DNA of 51,857 nucleotides from an uncultured Lachnospiraceae bacterium (GCA_910585995.1 CAJUGG010000008.1:1-51857); one strand, 5' to 3'. Numbered from the stretch's first letter, positions 23,091 through 31,559 are shown. A program made the numbers and translations. The notes: generated from the letters alone by a model not told the origin.

Positions 23091-23996
23091 ATGGGGGATA
23101 AGACAGGGGCTGTCTTGGTGGCTTCTAAGGAGTTTGGGGAGGAGAATCTGGGAAATGAGGAGATGCCGGTCTTCTTGCCTATGTATCCTCTGGATGGGAC
23201 GACGGTGATCAAGAGAGAGATTGCGGCGCTTAGAAAGGCGGGGATCTCTCCGATTATAGTGCTGCTTGGGTATCAGGGGGAATTGCTTAGGACTCATCTC
23301 GCCCACAACCATGTGATCTTTGTGGAGGATGAGGAGTATCAGGCACACAGTCTCTTGGAATCTGTGCAGGTGGGGCTTTCAAAGGCTAAAGTGCAGATGG
23401 AGCGGGTGCTGGTGCTGCCGGTGGAGTGTGTGGCTTTTTCCTTTGAGACACTTCAGAGGCTTTTGGCGTGTGAGGGTGGCGCGGTGCCTGTATACGACGG
23501 GAGGGAGGGGTGTCCAAAGCTGTGGGATCTAGGGAGAGACGGACAGACACAGATGGAGCATGTGGAGGTGGAAGATCCGGGGATTCTTTTGTCGATGACT
23601 CAAAAGGATGGGATCTGTCAGGTGGAGGAGTATGTGCGGGCGCAGCGCAGTGCGAATGAACTACGGTGTGTCACAAAGGTGACTCTTGTGAAGGAAGAGG
23701 ATTTTTTTGGACCGGGCGTGTATGAACTGTTGCGCGGGATTGATGAGATGGGTTCGATTCAGGCGGCAGCTGAGCGGATGAAGATGTCTTATACTAAGGG
23801 ATGGAAGATGGTGAATAAGGCGGAGAAAGAGATGGGGTTTTTGTTTTTGAATCGCTGTAATGGGGGAAAAAATGGGGGGAGTTCTACGCTGACGCAGGAG
23901 GGAAGGGTGTTTTTGGAGCGGTATCAGGTGATGATGGAGGATATTGAGAGGGTGAGCAGAAGATTTTTTGATGTGTATTTTCAGGAGTTTCAGTGA
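23091..23996 (+). CDS. MobA-like nucleotidyltransferase domain fused to ModE-like winged helix
   Basis: Residues about 5-190 resemble the NTP-transferase fold of MobA/MocA proteins (TTVIKREIAALRKAGISPIIVLLG; then VLVLPVECVAF in place of the usual D-motif). Residues about 205-301 match the ModE N-terminal DNA-binding domain (GPGVYELLRGIDEMGSIQAAAERMKMSYTKGWKMV, then STLTQEGR). The MobA signature GGxSxRMG is absent; the equivalent stretch is LVASKEFGEE, so catalysis is doubtful and a sensor role is possible. The usual molybdate-binding MOP domains of ModE are missing. It lies just upstream of modABC, and a ModE-type operator precedes modA, so it is probably the regulator of molybdate uptake. 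Confidence 0.85.
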   Translation: MGDKTGAVLVASKEFGEENLGNEEMPVFLPMYPLDGTTVIKREIAALRKAGISPIIVLLGYQGELLRTHLAHNHVIFVEDEEYQAHSLLESVQVGLSKAKVQMERVLVLPVECVAFSFETLQRLLACEGGAVPVYDGREGCPKLWDLGRDGQTQMEHVEVEDPGILLSMTQKDGICQVEEYVRAQRSANELRCVTKVTLVKEEDFFGPGVYELLRGIDEMGSIQAAAERMKMSYTKGWKMVNKAEKEMGFLFLNRCNGGKNGGSSTLTQEGRVFLERYQVMMEDIERVSRRFFDVYFQEFQ

Positions 23997-24007
23997 AGGA
24001 GGAGGGA

Positions 24008-24226
24008 GCAGCCGCAAAGGGCCGCAGGGTCTGGAGTGCCCAGGGGGATCGACAAAGGTCTGCATAGAGTGTATCGGACAGTGTGTAGGTTTTGTCTGTT
24101 TTAGCCGTACACATGAACGTGTTCGTCTGACTCAGACAAAACCTACACACTGTCCGCTCCAATCTACACAGCACTCTTTGTACGATTCTCCTGGGCGCTC
24201 CAGGCCCTGCGGCCCTTTGCGGCTGC
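24008..24226. repeat. Long hairpin family, full copy C
   Basis: Outer arms of 44 bases (24008-24051 with 24183-24226) are complementary at 40 positions, and the other four are G-T pairs on the plus strand. Inner 24-base arms (24075-24098 with 24133-24156) are perfect. The core 24051-24183 is colinear with copy B, while the outer arms are longer and mostly different in sequence. It starts 11 bases after the stop of the ModE-like gene. Confidence 0.85.
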
Positions 24227-24245
24227 CCCTGGGTAGTGTAGGGGG

Positions 24246-24274
24246 TTGACAGGTTGAGGGGTGAGGAGTATAAT
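24246..24274 (+). promoter_or_regulatory. Consensus sigma-A promoter of modABC
   Basis: TTGACA (24246-24251) and TATAAT (24269-24274) both match consensus exactly with an ideal 17-base spacer. Confidence 0.9.
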
Positions 24275-24282
24275 GTAGATAA

Positions 24283-24306
24283 CGTTATTTATTGAAAAAA
24301 ATAACG
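24283..24306. promoter_or_regulatory. ModE-type operator before modA
   Basis: CGTTAT (24283-24288), 12 bases, ATAACG (24301-24306) form an inverted repeat over the expected transcription start. The E. coli modA operator recalled from the literature has the same half sites and spacing. ModE bound to molybdate represses modABC there, and repression is expected here. Confidence 0.8.
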
Positions 24307-24327
24307 AAAGAAAAGGAGGATTTTTTC

Positions 24328-25215
24328 ATGAAGAAGAGAGTTGTGGAGATGGTATTGGCAGTGACTTTGGCGGCGTCTTTGATGATAGGGTGCGGCGCGA
24401 AAGGGGAGGATGTGCAGGAAGCGGCCGCAGAAGAGGAAACGAATGAGGATGCTGCGCAGACGCAGGAAGAAGAGACGGCAGGCGGTGAGACGGTTACGCT
24501 GGATGTATTTGCGGCGGCATCTATGACGGAGACGTTGGAGGAGATCCAGGGGCTGTATGAGAAGGTAGAGCCGAATGTGACGCTGGTGTTTAATTTTGAT
24601 TCTTCGGGGACATTAAAGACGCAGATTCAGGAGGGGGCTGACTGTGATGTGTTTATTTCAGCGGCGCAGAAGCAGATGAACCAGTTGGATCTGGCAGCGG
24701 GAGCTGAGGTGAATGAGGAAGGACTGGATTTTGTGCTGGAGGGAAGCCGGGTGGATCTGTTGGAGAATAAAGTAGTGCTGGCGGTTCCGGAAGGGAATCC
24801 GGCGGGGATTGCGTCTTTTGCAGATCTGGGAACGGAGAAACTGACGCTTTTGGCTCTGGGAAATGAGGATGTGCCGGTGGGGCAGTATTCTACGGAGATC
24901 TTGACGACGCTGGGACTTTTGGATTCGTTGGAAGCGGATGGGAAGATTACGTATGGGTCGAATGTAAAAGAGGTCACGACACAGGTGTCGGAGGCATCGG
25001 CGGATGCAGGGATTATCTATGCGACGGATGCTTTTTCGGCAGGACTTACGGTAGTGGATGAGGCAACGGAGGATCTTTGTAAGAGAGTGATCTATCCGGC
25101 GGCTGTGTTAAAAGTTTCACAGAATCAGGAAGCGGCAGCGAAGTTTTTGGAGTATCTAAAAACACAGGAATGTATGGAAGTGTTTGAAGGTGTGGGGTTT
25201 GCGCCGGTGAAGTAA
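24328..25215 (+). CDS. modA: Molybdate ABC transporter substrate-binding lipoprotein
   Basis: The 295-residue protein has a lipoprotein signal (lipobox LMIGC, Cys22) and an acidic linker. A ModA-type binding domain follows, with AAASMTETLEEI, FNFDSSGTLKTQI and GADCDVFISAAQKQM, followed by VPVGQYS. It captures molybdate or tungstate outside the membrane and delivers it to ModB. I chose ATG 24328 because AAAGGAGG lies upstream; the longer TTG frame from 24292 runs through the operator. A consensus promoter and ModE-type operator precede it. A long perfect inverted repeat follows before modB. Confidence 0.93.
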   Translation: MKKRVVEMVLAVTLAASLMIGCGAKGEDVQEAAAEEETNEDAAQTQEEETAGGETVTLDVFAAASMTETLEEIQGLYEKVEPNVTLVFNFDSSGTLKTQIQEGADCDVFISAAQKQMNQLDLAAGAEVNEEGLDFVLEGSRVDLLENKVVLAVPEGNPAGIASFADLGTEKLTLLALGNEDVPVGQYSTEILTTLGLLDSLEADGKITYGSNVKEVTTQVSEASADAGIIYATDAFSAGLTVVDEATEDLCKRVIYPAAVLKVSQNQEAAAKFLEYLKTQECMEVFEGVGFAPVK

Positions 25216-25224
25216 GAGCGTGAC

Positions 25225-25296
25225 GGCTCCCGCATAAGATATGCCTTCTGGCCTTGGCAGATGCCAAAGCCAGAAGGCATATCTTATGCGGGAGCC
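25225..25296. repeat. Perfect 28-base inverted repeat after modA
   Basis: Bases 25225-25252 are fully complementary to 25269-25296, and TTGGCA/TGCCAA continues the symmetry inside. There is no T tail. It may attenuate or stabilise the modA message relative to modBC. It shares no obvious core with the 13032/14847/24008 hairpins. The rest of the gap to modB at 25399 shows nothing else I can name. Confidence 0.75.
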
Positions 25297-25398
25297 TGTG
25301 TTCGTGGAATATAGGGTGTGAGAGTTTGATATTTTATGTAAATTTACTTGGAATTTGGGATTTTGGGGTGTAGGATAGAAGAGTAAGGAGATGGAGAG

Positions 25399-26094
25399 AT
25401 GGGAATGGATTGGTATCCGTTGATAAATTCGCTTAGGATTGCGTTGGCGTCGAGTCTGATTGTGTTTTTTACGGGGATTTTTGCGGCGTATTATGTGGCG
25501 AAGCTGCATCCGGCGGTGAAGGGGGTGCTGGATGTGGTGCTGACGCTTCCTTTGGTGCTGCCGCCTACGGTGGTGGGATATTTTTTGTTGGTGCTATTGG
25601 GTCCGCGCAGGCCTTTTGGGGGATGGGTTTTGGAGACTTTTGGAGTGAAGATGGTGATGACTTGGTATTCGGGCATTTTTGCAGCGTCAGTGGTGGCGTT
25701 TCCTTTGATGTACCGGACAGCGAGAGGGGCGTTTGAGAGTTTTGATGAGACGCTTTCGTATGCGGGACAGACGCTGGGGCTTTCAAATACTTATATTTTT
25801 TGGCGGATTCGGATGCCGGCTTGCAGGCAGGGGATCTTGGCGGGAGCGGTGCTGGCGTTTGCGAGGGCGCTGGGGGAGTATGGAGCTACGAGTATGATTG
25901 CGGGGTATACACCGGGCAGGACGGCGACGATCTCTACGACGGTATATCAGTTGTGGAGGACGGATAATGATGTGCTGGCGTTTCGGTGGGTGATGGTGAA
26001 TGTGGTGATCTCGACGGTGGTGCTTTTGGTGGTCAATCTGCTGGAGAGAAGGGAGCGGATGGGAAGGTCGGCGGAAAAGAGGAGGAATGGATAG
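25399..26094 (+). CDS. modB: Molybdate ABC transporter permease
   Basis: The 231-residue protein has about five to six membrane helices and the EAA-loop signature FARALGEYGATSMIAG, which is diagnostic of ModB/CysT-type permeases. It forms the membrane channel of the molybdate importer with ModC. The start ATG 25399 follows AAGGAG. A 183-base gap with a large hairpin separates it from modA, while modC starts directly after its stop codon. Confidence 0.93.
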   Translation: MGMDWYPLINSLRIALASSLIVFFTGIFAAYYVAKLHPAVKGVLDVVLTLPLVLPPTVVGYFLLVLLGPRRPFGGWVLETFGVKMVMTWYSGIFAASVVAFPLMYRTARGAFESFDETLSYAGQTLGLSNTYIFWRIRMPACRQGILAGAVLAFARALGEYGATSMIAGYTPGRTATISTTVYQLWRTDNDVLAFRWVMVNVVISTVVLLVVNLLERRERMGRSAEKRRNG

Positions 26095-27180
26095 ATGGGG
26101 CTGTCTGTGGATATTCGTAAGGATCTGGGAGATTTTGTGCTGGAATCACAGTTTGAGACGGATGGGGGAGTGACGGGGATTCTGGGGGCTTCCGGGTGCG
26201 GGAAAAGTATGACGCTTCGCTGTATTGCCGGGATTGTGAAGCCGGATTGGGGGCGGATTGTGTTGGATGGAGAAGTGTTTTTTGACTCTGAGAGAGGGAT
26301 TGATAGGAAACCGCAGAATCGGCATGTGGGGTATTTGTTTCAAAATTATGCGCTGTTTCCCAATATGACGGTGCAGCAGAATCTGATGACAGGGCTTATG
26401 GCGTATGAGAAGGATAAGAAGAGGGAAAAAGAGGCTGTGGGGGAGATGATGGAGCGGTTTTATCTGATGGAACTTGCTCATCACAGACCTTCTCAGTTGT
26501 CCGGCGGGCAGCAGCAGAGGGCGGCGCTTGCACGGATATTGTTGTCAAGGCCGAAGATCCTGATGCTGGATGAGCCTTTTTCTGCTCTGGATGATTTTCT
26601 GCGCTGGAAGCTGGAGTTGGAGCTTTTGGAGGTGCTTAGAGCATTTTCGGGGGAGACTTTGTTTGTCTCGCACAGCAGAGATGAGGTGTACCGGCTTTGC
26701 GACCGGGTGTGTGTGATGGAAAAAGGAAAAGCGGGAGCGGTGATTCCGGTAAAAGAGTTGTTTGAAGAGCCAAGTACCAGGGCCGCTGCGCTTTTGTCCG
26801 GGTGTAAGAATTATTCTTTGGCATCTCCGGATGGAGAGGAACATGTGTTTGCATCGGATTGGGGAGTCAGACTTCGCTATAGCAAAGAACTTCCGGAGGA
26901 TCTTAAGTATGTGGGTGTGCGCAGTCACTATATCTGCCCGGTCTCTGAAGCAGAAGCAAAAGGGCAGGAAAATGTGATCTTTTGTAAGATGATTCATATG
27001 GTGGAGGATGTGTTTTCGGTAGTGCTTATGGTGCAGCCTCTGACAGCGTCAAAAGGAGAAGAACAGATTCGTGTAGACGTATCTAAGGAGTTTTGGAGAG
27101 TGTTCTCTCAGAAAGAGAAAGTTGAACAGGGGATATGGGTTCGAATTGATCCAAAAGATGTGATGCTGTTAAAGCAGTAA
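26095..27180 (+). CDS. modC: Molybdate ABC transporter ATPase
   Basis: The 361-residue ATPase has Walker A GASGCGKS, Q-loop YLFQNYALFPNM, signature LSGGQQQRAALARIL and Walker B ILMLDEPFSALD. The C-terminal ~110 residues are diverged, with VGVRSHYICPV resembling a TOBE-type regulatory segment. It energises ModB. The ATG follows the modB stop with no gap, so translation is probably coupled. No clear terminator follows at once. Confidence 0.92.
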   Translation: MGLSVDIRKDLGDFVLESQFETDGGVTGILGASGCGKSMTLRCIAGIVKPDWGRIVLDGEVFFDSERGIDRKPQNRHVGYLFQNYALFPNMTVQQNLMTGLMAYEKDKKREKEAVGEMMERFYLMELAHHRPSQLSGGQQQRAALARILLSRPKILMLDEPFSALDDFLRWKLELELLEVLRAFSGETLFVSHSRDEVYRLCDRVCVMEKGKAGAVIPVKELFEEPSTRAAALLSGCKNYSLASPDGEEHVFASDWGVRLRYSKELPEDLKYVGVRSHYICPVSEAEAKGQENVIFCKMIHMVEDVFSVVLMVQPLTASKGEEQIRVDVSKEFWRVFSQKEKVEQGIWVRIDPKDVMLLKQ

Positions 27181-27278
27181 ACGGGATTTTTTATAAAAAT
27201 TTCACAAATTTTTAATGGATTGAAAATCAACAGTTGACAAATTCTGCTGATAATGTTAATTTTATACATATGATATAG

Positions 27279-27347
27279 TATGTAACTGTACGGCAGGCAT
27301 TAACTATGCATAAAAACAAGGGATGTTTATGCATGTTAGTGTCTTTT
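27279..27347 (+). promoter_or_regulatory. RNA antiterminator target and terminator before ptsG
   Basis: TGTAACTGTACGGCAGGCAT (27281-27300) resembles the RAT consensus bound by BglG/LicT/GlcT proteins (GTTACTG...GCAGGCA). It overlaps the left arm of a hairpin (from about 27299: CATTAAC and ATGCATAAA pair with TTTATGCAT and GTTAGTG) followed by five T. The antiterminator gene lies just downstream of ptsG, supporting this reading. Confidence 0.7.
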
Positions 27348-27438
27348 TCTATGTGTAAAATTACATAAGCCAGTGCATAGTAATAGAGAACGATAGGCAT
27401 AAAGACATTCCAAAAAATAAGAAACAGGAGGGATTGTC

Positions 27439-29589
27439 ATGAAAGACAAAATTTTTGGTGTATTGCAGCGAGTGGGAAGATCTTTTATGCTTCCGATCGC
27501 AATCCTGCCGGTGGCAGGTCTGTTACTTGGCGTTGGAGGATCGTTTACGAATGAGACGATGTTGGAAACGTATGGACTTATGAACATTATGGGTCCCGGA
27601 ACCATATTCAATGCGATCCTGCAGGTGATGAGTGAGGCTGGCGATATTGTATTTGCCAACCTACCGATTATCTTCGCTATGGGTGTTGCTATCGGTATGG
27701 CGAAGAAGGAAAAGGAAGTGGCAGCTCTGTCGGCGGCGATTGCATTTTTTATTATGCATGCGTCCATTGGAGCGATGATTCAGAACAACGGCGGCACGGA
27801 GGCGATGTTAAGCGGTGCTACTACATCTGTAGTGGGGATTACCTCTTTACAGATGGGTGTATTTGGCGGTATTATCGTAGGACTGGGCGTCTCGGTGCTG
27901 CACAACCGTTTTTATAAGATTGAACTGCCGCAAGTGTTATCATTTTTTGGCGGCACTCGTTTCGTACCGATTGTCAGTGGTCTGGCTTACACGGTGATCG
28001 GCATCTTGATGTTCTATGTCTGGCCGGTGATTCAGCAGGGGATCTATGCTATAGGTGGCGTGGTATTGGAGTCCGGTTATGTGGGAACCTGGGTATATGG
28101 CCTGATGGAGCGTGCATTGATTCCTTTCGGCCTGCATCATGTGTTCTATCTGCCGTTCTGGCAGACTGCACTGGGCGGCACGATGGAAGTGGGCGGACGT
28201 GTGGTAGAAGGTGCTCAGAATATCTTCTTTGCACAGCTGGCAGATCCGAGTGTGGATCATTTTGCAGTGTCCGCTACCCGTTTTATGACAGGAAAATTCC
28301 CACTGATGATCTTTGGTCTGCCGGGCGCAGCGCTTGCGATGTATAAAGTGGCAAAACCAGAGAAAAAAGAAGCAGCAGCAGGTCTTTTGCTCTCTGCAGC
28401 ACTGACTTCCATGCTGACAGGTATCACAGAGCCACTGGAGTTTACATTTTTATTTGTAGCTCCGCTTCTGTATGCGATACACTGCGTGTTTGCAGGTCTG
28501 GCCTATATGCTGATGCATGTCTTTAATGTGGGCGTGGGTATGACGTTCTCCGGCGGACTGATCGATATGTTCCTCTTTGGTATCCTGCAGGGCAATGCCA
28601 AGACGAGTTGGGTATGGATCGTGGTTGTAGGTATTGGATATTTTGTAGTCTATTATTTCCTGTTCTCCTTCCTGATCGTAAAGATGGATCTGAAGACTCC
28701 GGGAAGAGATGACAGTGAAGAGGTGAAATTATACCGCAGAAGCGACGTGGATGCCCGGAAAAAGGGTGGAGCGGGAGCAGGCGAAGATGCAGGCTCAGAA
28801 GAAGATGCCCTGTCTGCGGCGATCTTAAGAGGCTTAGGAGGCAAGAAAAATATCTCTGATGTGGACTGCTGTGCTACCAGACTCCGCTGTACGGTACACA
28901 AATCAGAACTGGTGGATGACAACCTCTTAAAATCCACCGGCGCATCGGGTGTGGTGCACAAAGGAAATGGCGTGCAGGTGATCTACGGGCCGCGTGTGAC
29001 GGTGATTAAGTCCAACCTGGAAGATTATCTGGAGACAGCTCCCGATGAGGAATATACGCCTTCTGCGGGGGACACCAAAGAGGCTTCTTCCAAAGAAAGT
29101 GAAAAACCAGTGGGAAAAGTCGTGAAGACCGATACGATCTACAGCCCGGTCAATGGTACAGCGGCAGACCTTTCAGAGACTCCCGATGAGGCATTTGCAG
29201 GCCGGATGATGGGAGACGGTGCGATGGTCATTCCGGGGGATGCAGAAGTGAGAGCACCAGAAGACGGGGAAATCAGCTTCGTCTTTGACACCAAACATGC
29301 CATTGGATTTGAGACGGCTTCTGGTCTTGCCATGCTGCTTCATATGGGTATCGATACGGTAAATCTGAATGGAAAAGGATTTGAAGTATTTGTACAAAAT
29401 GGCGATCAGGTGAAAAAGGGTGATCTGCTGATGAAACTGGATCTGGAGTATCTGAAACAGCATGCGCCGTCCCTGGCATCGCCGGTGCTTTGTACAGAGC
29501 TTACCGACCAGCAGAAGATCCGCCTGTTAAAGACAGGGGCTATCAAAGCGGGAGAAGCACTGTTTGCAGTGGATACCTACGAAGGATAA
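27439..29589 (+). CDS. ptsG: PTS glucose-family transporter, EIICBA fusion
   Basis: The 716-residue fusion has an EIIC membrane domain (about 1-425; GRSFMLPIAILPVAG, LTGITEPLEFTFLF). An EIIB domain with the phospho-Cys in DVDCCATRLR (Cys478) and a C-terminal EIIA domain with phospho-His in LLHMGIDTV (His635) complete it. It imports and phosphorylates glucose or a related hexose/amino sugar using phosphoenolpyruvate-derived phosphate. The start ATG has CAGGAGGG upstream. The leader has an antiterminator target and terminator, and a PRD antiterminator gene follows 33 bases downstream, so expression is probably substrate-induced. Exact sugar specificity is uncertain. Confidence 0.93.
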   Translation: MKDKIFGVLQRVGRSFMLPIAILPVAGLLLGVGGSFTNETMLETYGLMNIMGPGTIFNAILQVMSEAGDIVFANLPIIFAMGVAIGMAKKEKEVAALSAAIAFFIMHASIGAMIQNNGGTEAMLSGATTSVVGITSLQMGVFGGIIVGLGVSVLHNRFYKIELPQVLSFFGGTRFVPIVSGLAYTVIGILMFYVWPVIQQGIYAIGGVVLESGYVGTWVYGLMERALIPFGLHHVFYLPFWQTALGGTMEVGGRVVEGAQNIFFAQLADPSVDHFAVSATRFMTGKFPLMIFGLPGAALAMYKVAKPEKKEAAAGLLLSAALTSMLTGITEPLEFTFLFVAPLLYAIHCVFAGLAYMLMHVFNVGVGMTFSGGLIDMFLFGILQGNAKTSWVWIVVVGIGYFVVYYFLFSFLIVKMDLKTPGRDDSEEVKLYRRSDVDARKKGGAGAGEDAGSEEDALSAAILRGLGGKKNISDVDCCATRLRCTVHKSELVDDNLLKSTGASGVVHKGNGVQVIYGPRVTVIKSNLEDYLETAPDEEYTPSAGDTKEASSKESEKPVGKVVKTDTIYSPVNGTAADLSETPDEAFAGRMMGDGAMVIPGDAEVRAPEDGEISFVFDTKHAIGFETASGLAMLLHMGIDTVNLNGKGFEVFVQNGDQVKKGDLLMKLDLEYLKQHAPSLASPVLCTELTDQQKIRLLKTGAIKAGEALFAVDTYEG

Positions 29590-29622
29590 GAAATACGATA
29601 CGTCTGCGGGGGAGAAAGAAGT

Positions 29623-30456
29623 ATGTTCAGAGTAAAAAAGGCGTTGAACCATAACACATTGATTGCCATTGGGATGGAGGACAATCAAGAATATCTGATG
29701 ATTGGAAAAGGCATTGGCTTTGGCAAAAAGGTCAGTGAGCGTATGGAAGCGCCAGAAGACTGCACCGTGTATTCGCTTCGGGAGAAGACGGAGCGGGGAG
29801 ATGCAATGGATCTGGTGAAAGATCTGGACCCGGTGTATCTAGAGATCGCGCAGCAAGTTTTAAAAGAGAGCGAGCGGGTCTTTGGAAAGATCGACTGGAG
29901 CATACTTTTTCCCATGGCGGACCATATTGCCTTTGCAGTCAAAAGGATCCAAAATAAGGAGCAGATCAGCAATCCTCTGACCAACGATATCCAGGCGTTA
30001 TTTCATATGGAATATAAGACTGCTGAGTGCATCCGCTCTATTTTAAGAGAACGGCTCCAGGTAGAGATCGATGAACACGAGATCGGATATATTGCCCTTC
30101 ATATCCATTCGGCTATCGAAGACGAGAACGTGGCGCTATCCATGCAGATTGCCAGAACTGTACGGGAATGTATCGAACTGGTGGAAAAAGAGACCGGACT
30201 TTCCATCGATGTGATGTCTCTTTCCTACAACCGACTGATGAATCATGTCCGGTATATGGTGGCGCGGGCCATGAAAGGAGAACGGCTGAGGCTGGATATG
30301 AATGACTATATGTCTGTTAAATTTCCAGATGAATTTCGGATGGCTGCCATAGTGTGTGAGCATCTGGAGAAACATTTAAAAAAACCTCTTGATAAAGTAG
30401 AGATCGGCTATTTGGCCATGCATATCCAGCGGGTATCTGCAGAGCAGGAAGTATAA
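29623..30456 (+). CDS. BglG/GlcT-family transcription antiterminator
   Basis: The 277-residue protein has an N-terminal RNA-binding CAT domain (about 1-55: VKKALNHNTLIAI, KGIGFGKK). Two PRD domains follow, with conserved His in the pattern MADHIAFAVKR, EIGYIALHIHSAIE, YNRLMNHVRYMV and EIGYLAMHIQR. These proteins bind the RAT RNA and prevent termination; PTS phosphorylation of PRD His residues controls activity. It is directly downstream of ptsG, whose leader has a RAT-like sequence. A strong terminator follows. Confidence 0.92.
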   Translation: MFRVKKALNHNTLIAIGMEDNQEYLMIGKGIGFGKKVSERMEAPEDCTVYSLREKTERGDAMDLVKDLDPVYLEIAQQVLKESERVFGKIDWSILFPMADHIAFAVKRIQNKEQISNPLTNDIQALFHMEYKTAECIRSILRERLQVEIDEHEIGYIALHIHSAIEDENVALSMQIARTVRECIELVEKETGLSIDVMSLSYNRLMNHVRYMVARAMKGERLRLDMNDYMSVKFPDEFRMAAIVCEHLEKHLKKPLDKVEIGYLAMHIQRVSAEQEV

Positions 30457-30468
30457 AAAGTTCAAGAG

Positions 30469-30502
30469 AAGGTACAGCCAGTTGCGGCTGTGCCTTTTTT
30501 TG
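30469..30502 (+). terminator. Terminator after the antiterminator gene
   Basis: GGTACAGCC (30471-30479) pairs with GGCTGTGCC (30486-30494), with one G-T pair, loop of 6, followed by seven T. Confidence 0.85.
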
Positions 30503-30508
30503 TATCTT

Positions 30509-31411
30509 TTATAAATGATCGACACTTTTTCGGTATCTTTGCAATTCTTCTTCACTGACATTTGTTATAATTTTATCAAGAAAGGACAGCAGTTTTTGCC
30601 GGTCTTTTGGAAGTTGTCCGTAAAATGGATAGGCATTGGAAGCTCCCATAGCGGCGACGATGGTGGGGATCTTAAGCTGCTTCACCAAGGTTTGGATCTC
30701 TTGGTATTTTTCGAGTTCACTTTCTTCCTGCCAATGTCCATGCTGTATTTCCTGCCAGAGTTCGGCGCCGGGATAGATGGTCAGCATATTGGCACCGATC
30801 AGTGTCGGGTGCAGTTCGTTGCAGATGTCGGCGGTCAATGTGGCGCCGGTCTCCCCGCGTCCGGCGCCAGAGATACCGACTAGGTAAAAGAAACTGTAAT
30901 GGATGCCTGAGGCGTCCAGACGCCTGCATTGCTTTAAGATATCAAAAGAGACATAGCCTTTGTTCATAAATGAAAGCGCCTGATCGTCAGCGGTCTCAAT
31001 CCCTATGGTCAGTCCGTCATATCCCATGGCGTGAAGGTGATGAAGTTCTTCGTCGGTCTTTGGTGTAATATCGGTAATTCTTGAAAAGGCGCCGATAGAT
31101 GTCACGGATGGAAGATACTGGTGAATGAGTTCGGCTATCTTTACCAATTTGGAATACGACAAGGCAAAAGGATTTGCCCCTGTAAGAAATACGCGGCTGA
31201 CCTTTTGTCCGCTTCTGTGTCTGACTGCCTGAGACACCTCCCGCAGATCGTCTTCCACATCTTGCAGAGGAGACATCCGAAACGGAAATGATAGATCATG
31301 ATACAAGGTGCAGAATTTACATCTGTGATGGGTACATCCTGCGGTTACTTCTAATAAGAGGGAGGAGGCTTCATAGGGCGGCCTCCAGATGGTTCCGGTG
31401 TAATGCATCAT
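30509..31411 (-). CDS. Radical SAM protein with CX4CX2C cluster motif
   Basis: This 300-residue protein has the iron-sulfur motif GCTHHRCKFC (Cys26, Cys31, Cys34), with spacing CX4CX2C rather than the common CX3CX2C. LTGANPFAL, IGIETADD and LVGISG follow, as in Elp3-like radical SAM folds. No SPASM or other auxiliary domain is evident. The substrate is unknown. I chose ATG 31411 with AAAGGAGTG upstream. It is transcribed alone, convergent with the ptsG operon. Confidence 0.85.
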   Translation of the reverse strand: MMHYTGTIWRPPYEASSLLLEVTAGCTHHRCKFCTLYHDLSFPFRMSPLQDVEDDLREVSQAVRHRSGQKVSRVFLTGANPFALSYSKLVKIAELIHQYLPSVTSIGAFSRITDITPKTDEELHHLHAMGYDGLTIGIETADDQALSFMNKGYVSFDILKQCRRLDASGIHYSFFYLVGISGAGRGETGATLTADICNELHPTLIGANMLTIYPGAELWQEIQHGHWQEESELEKYQEIQTLVKQLKIPTIVAAMGASNAYPFYGQLPKDRQKLLSFLDKIITNVSEEELQRYRKSVDHL

Positions 31412-31559
31412 ATTCACTCCTTTTTCTGTTTTCACCTATTATATCAAGGTACAATGATTTTACAAGTACGGTACTTTTTTATAGTACCTGTTAATTTTGT
31501 GTACATTGATTTTTGAGGAAAAATATGTTACGCTTTTGGCAAGAAGGAGGATGATATCC

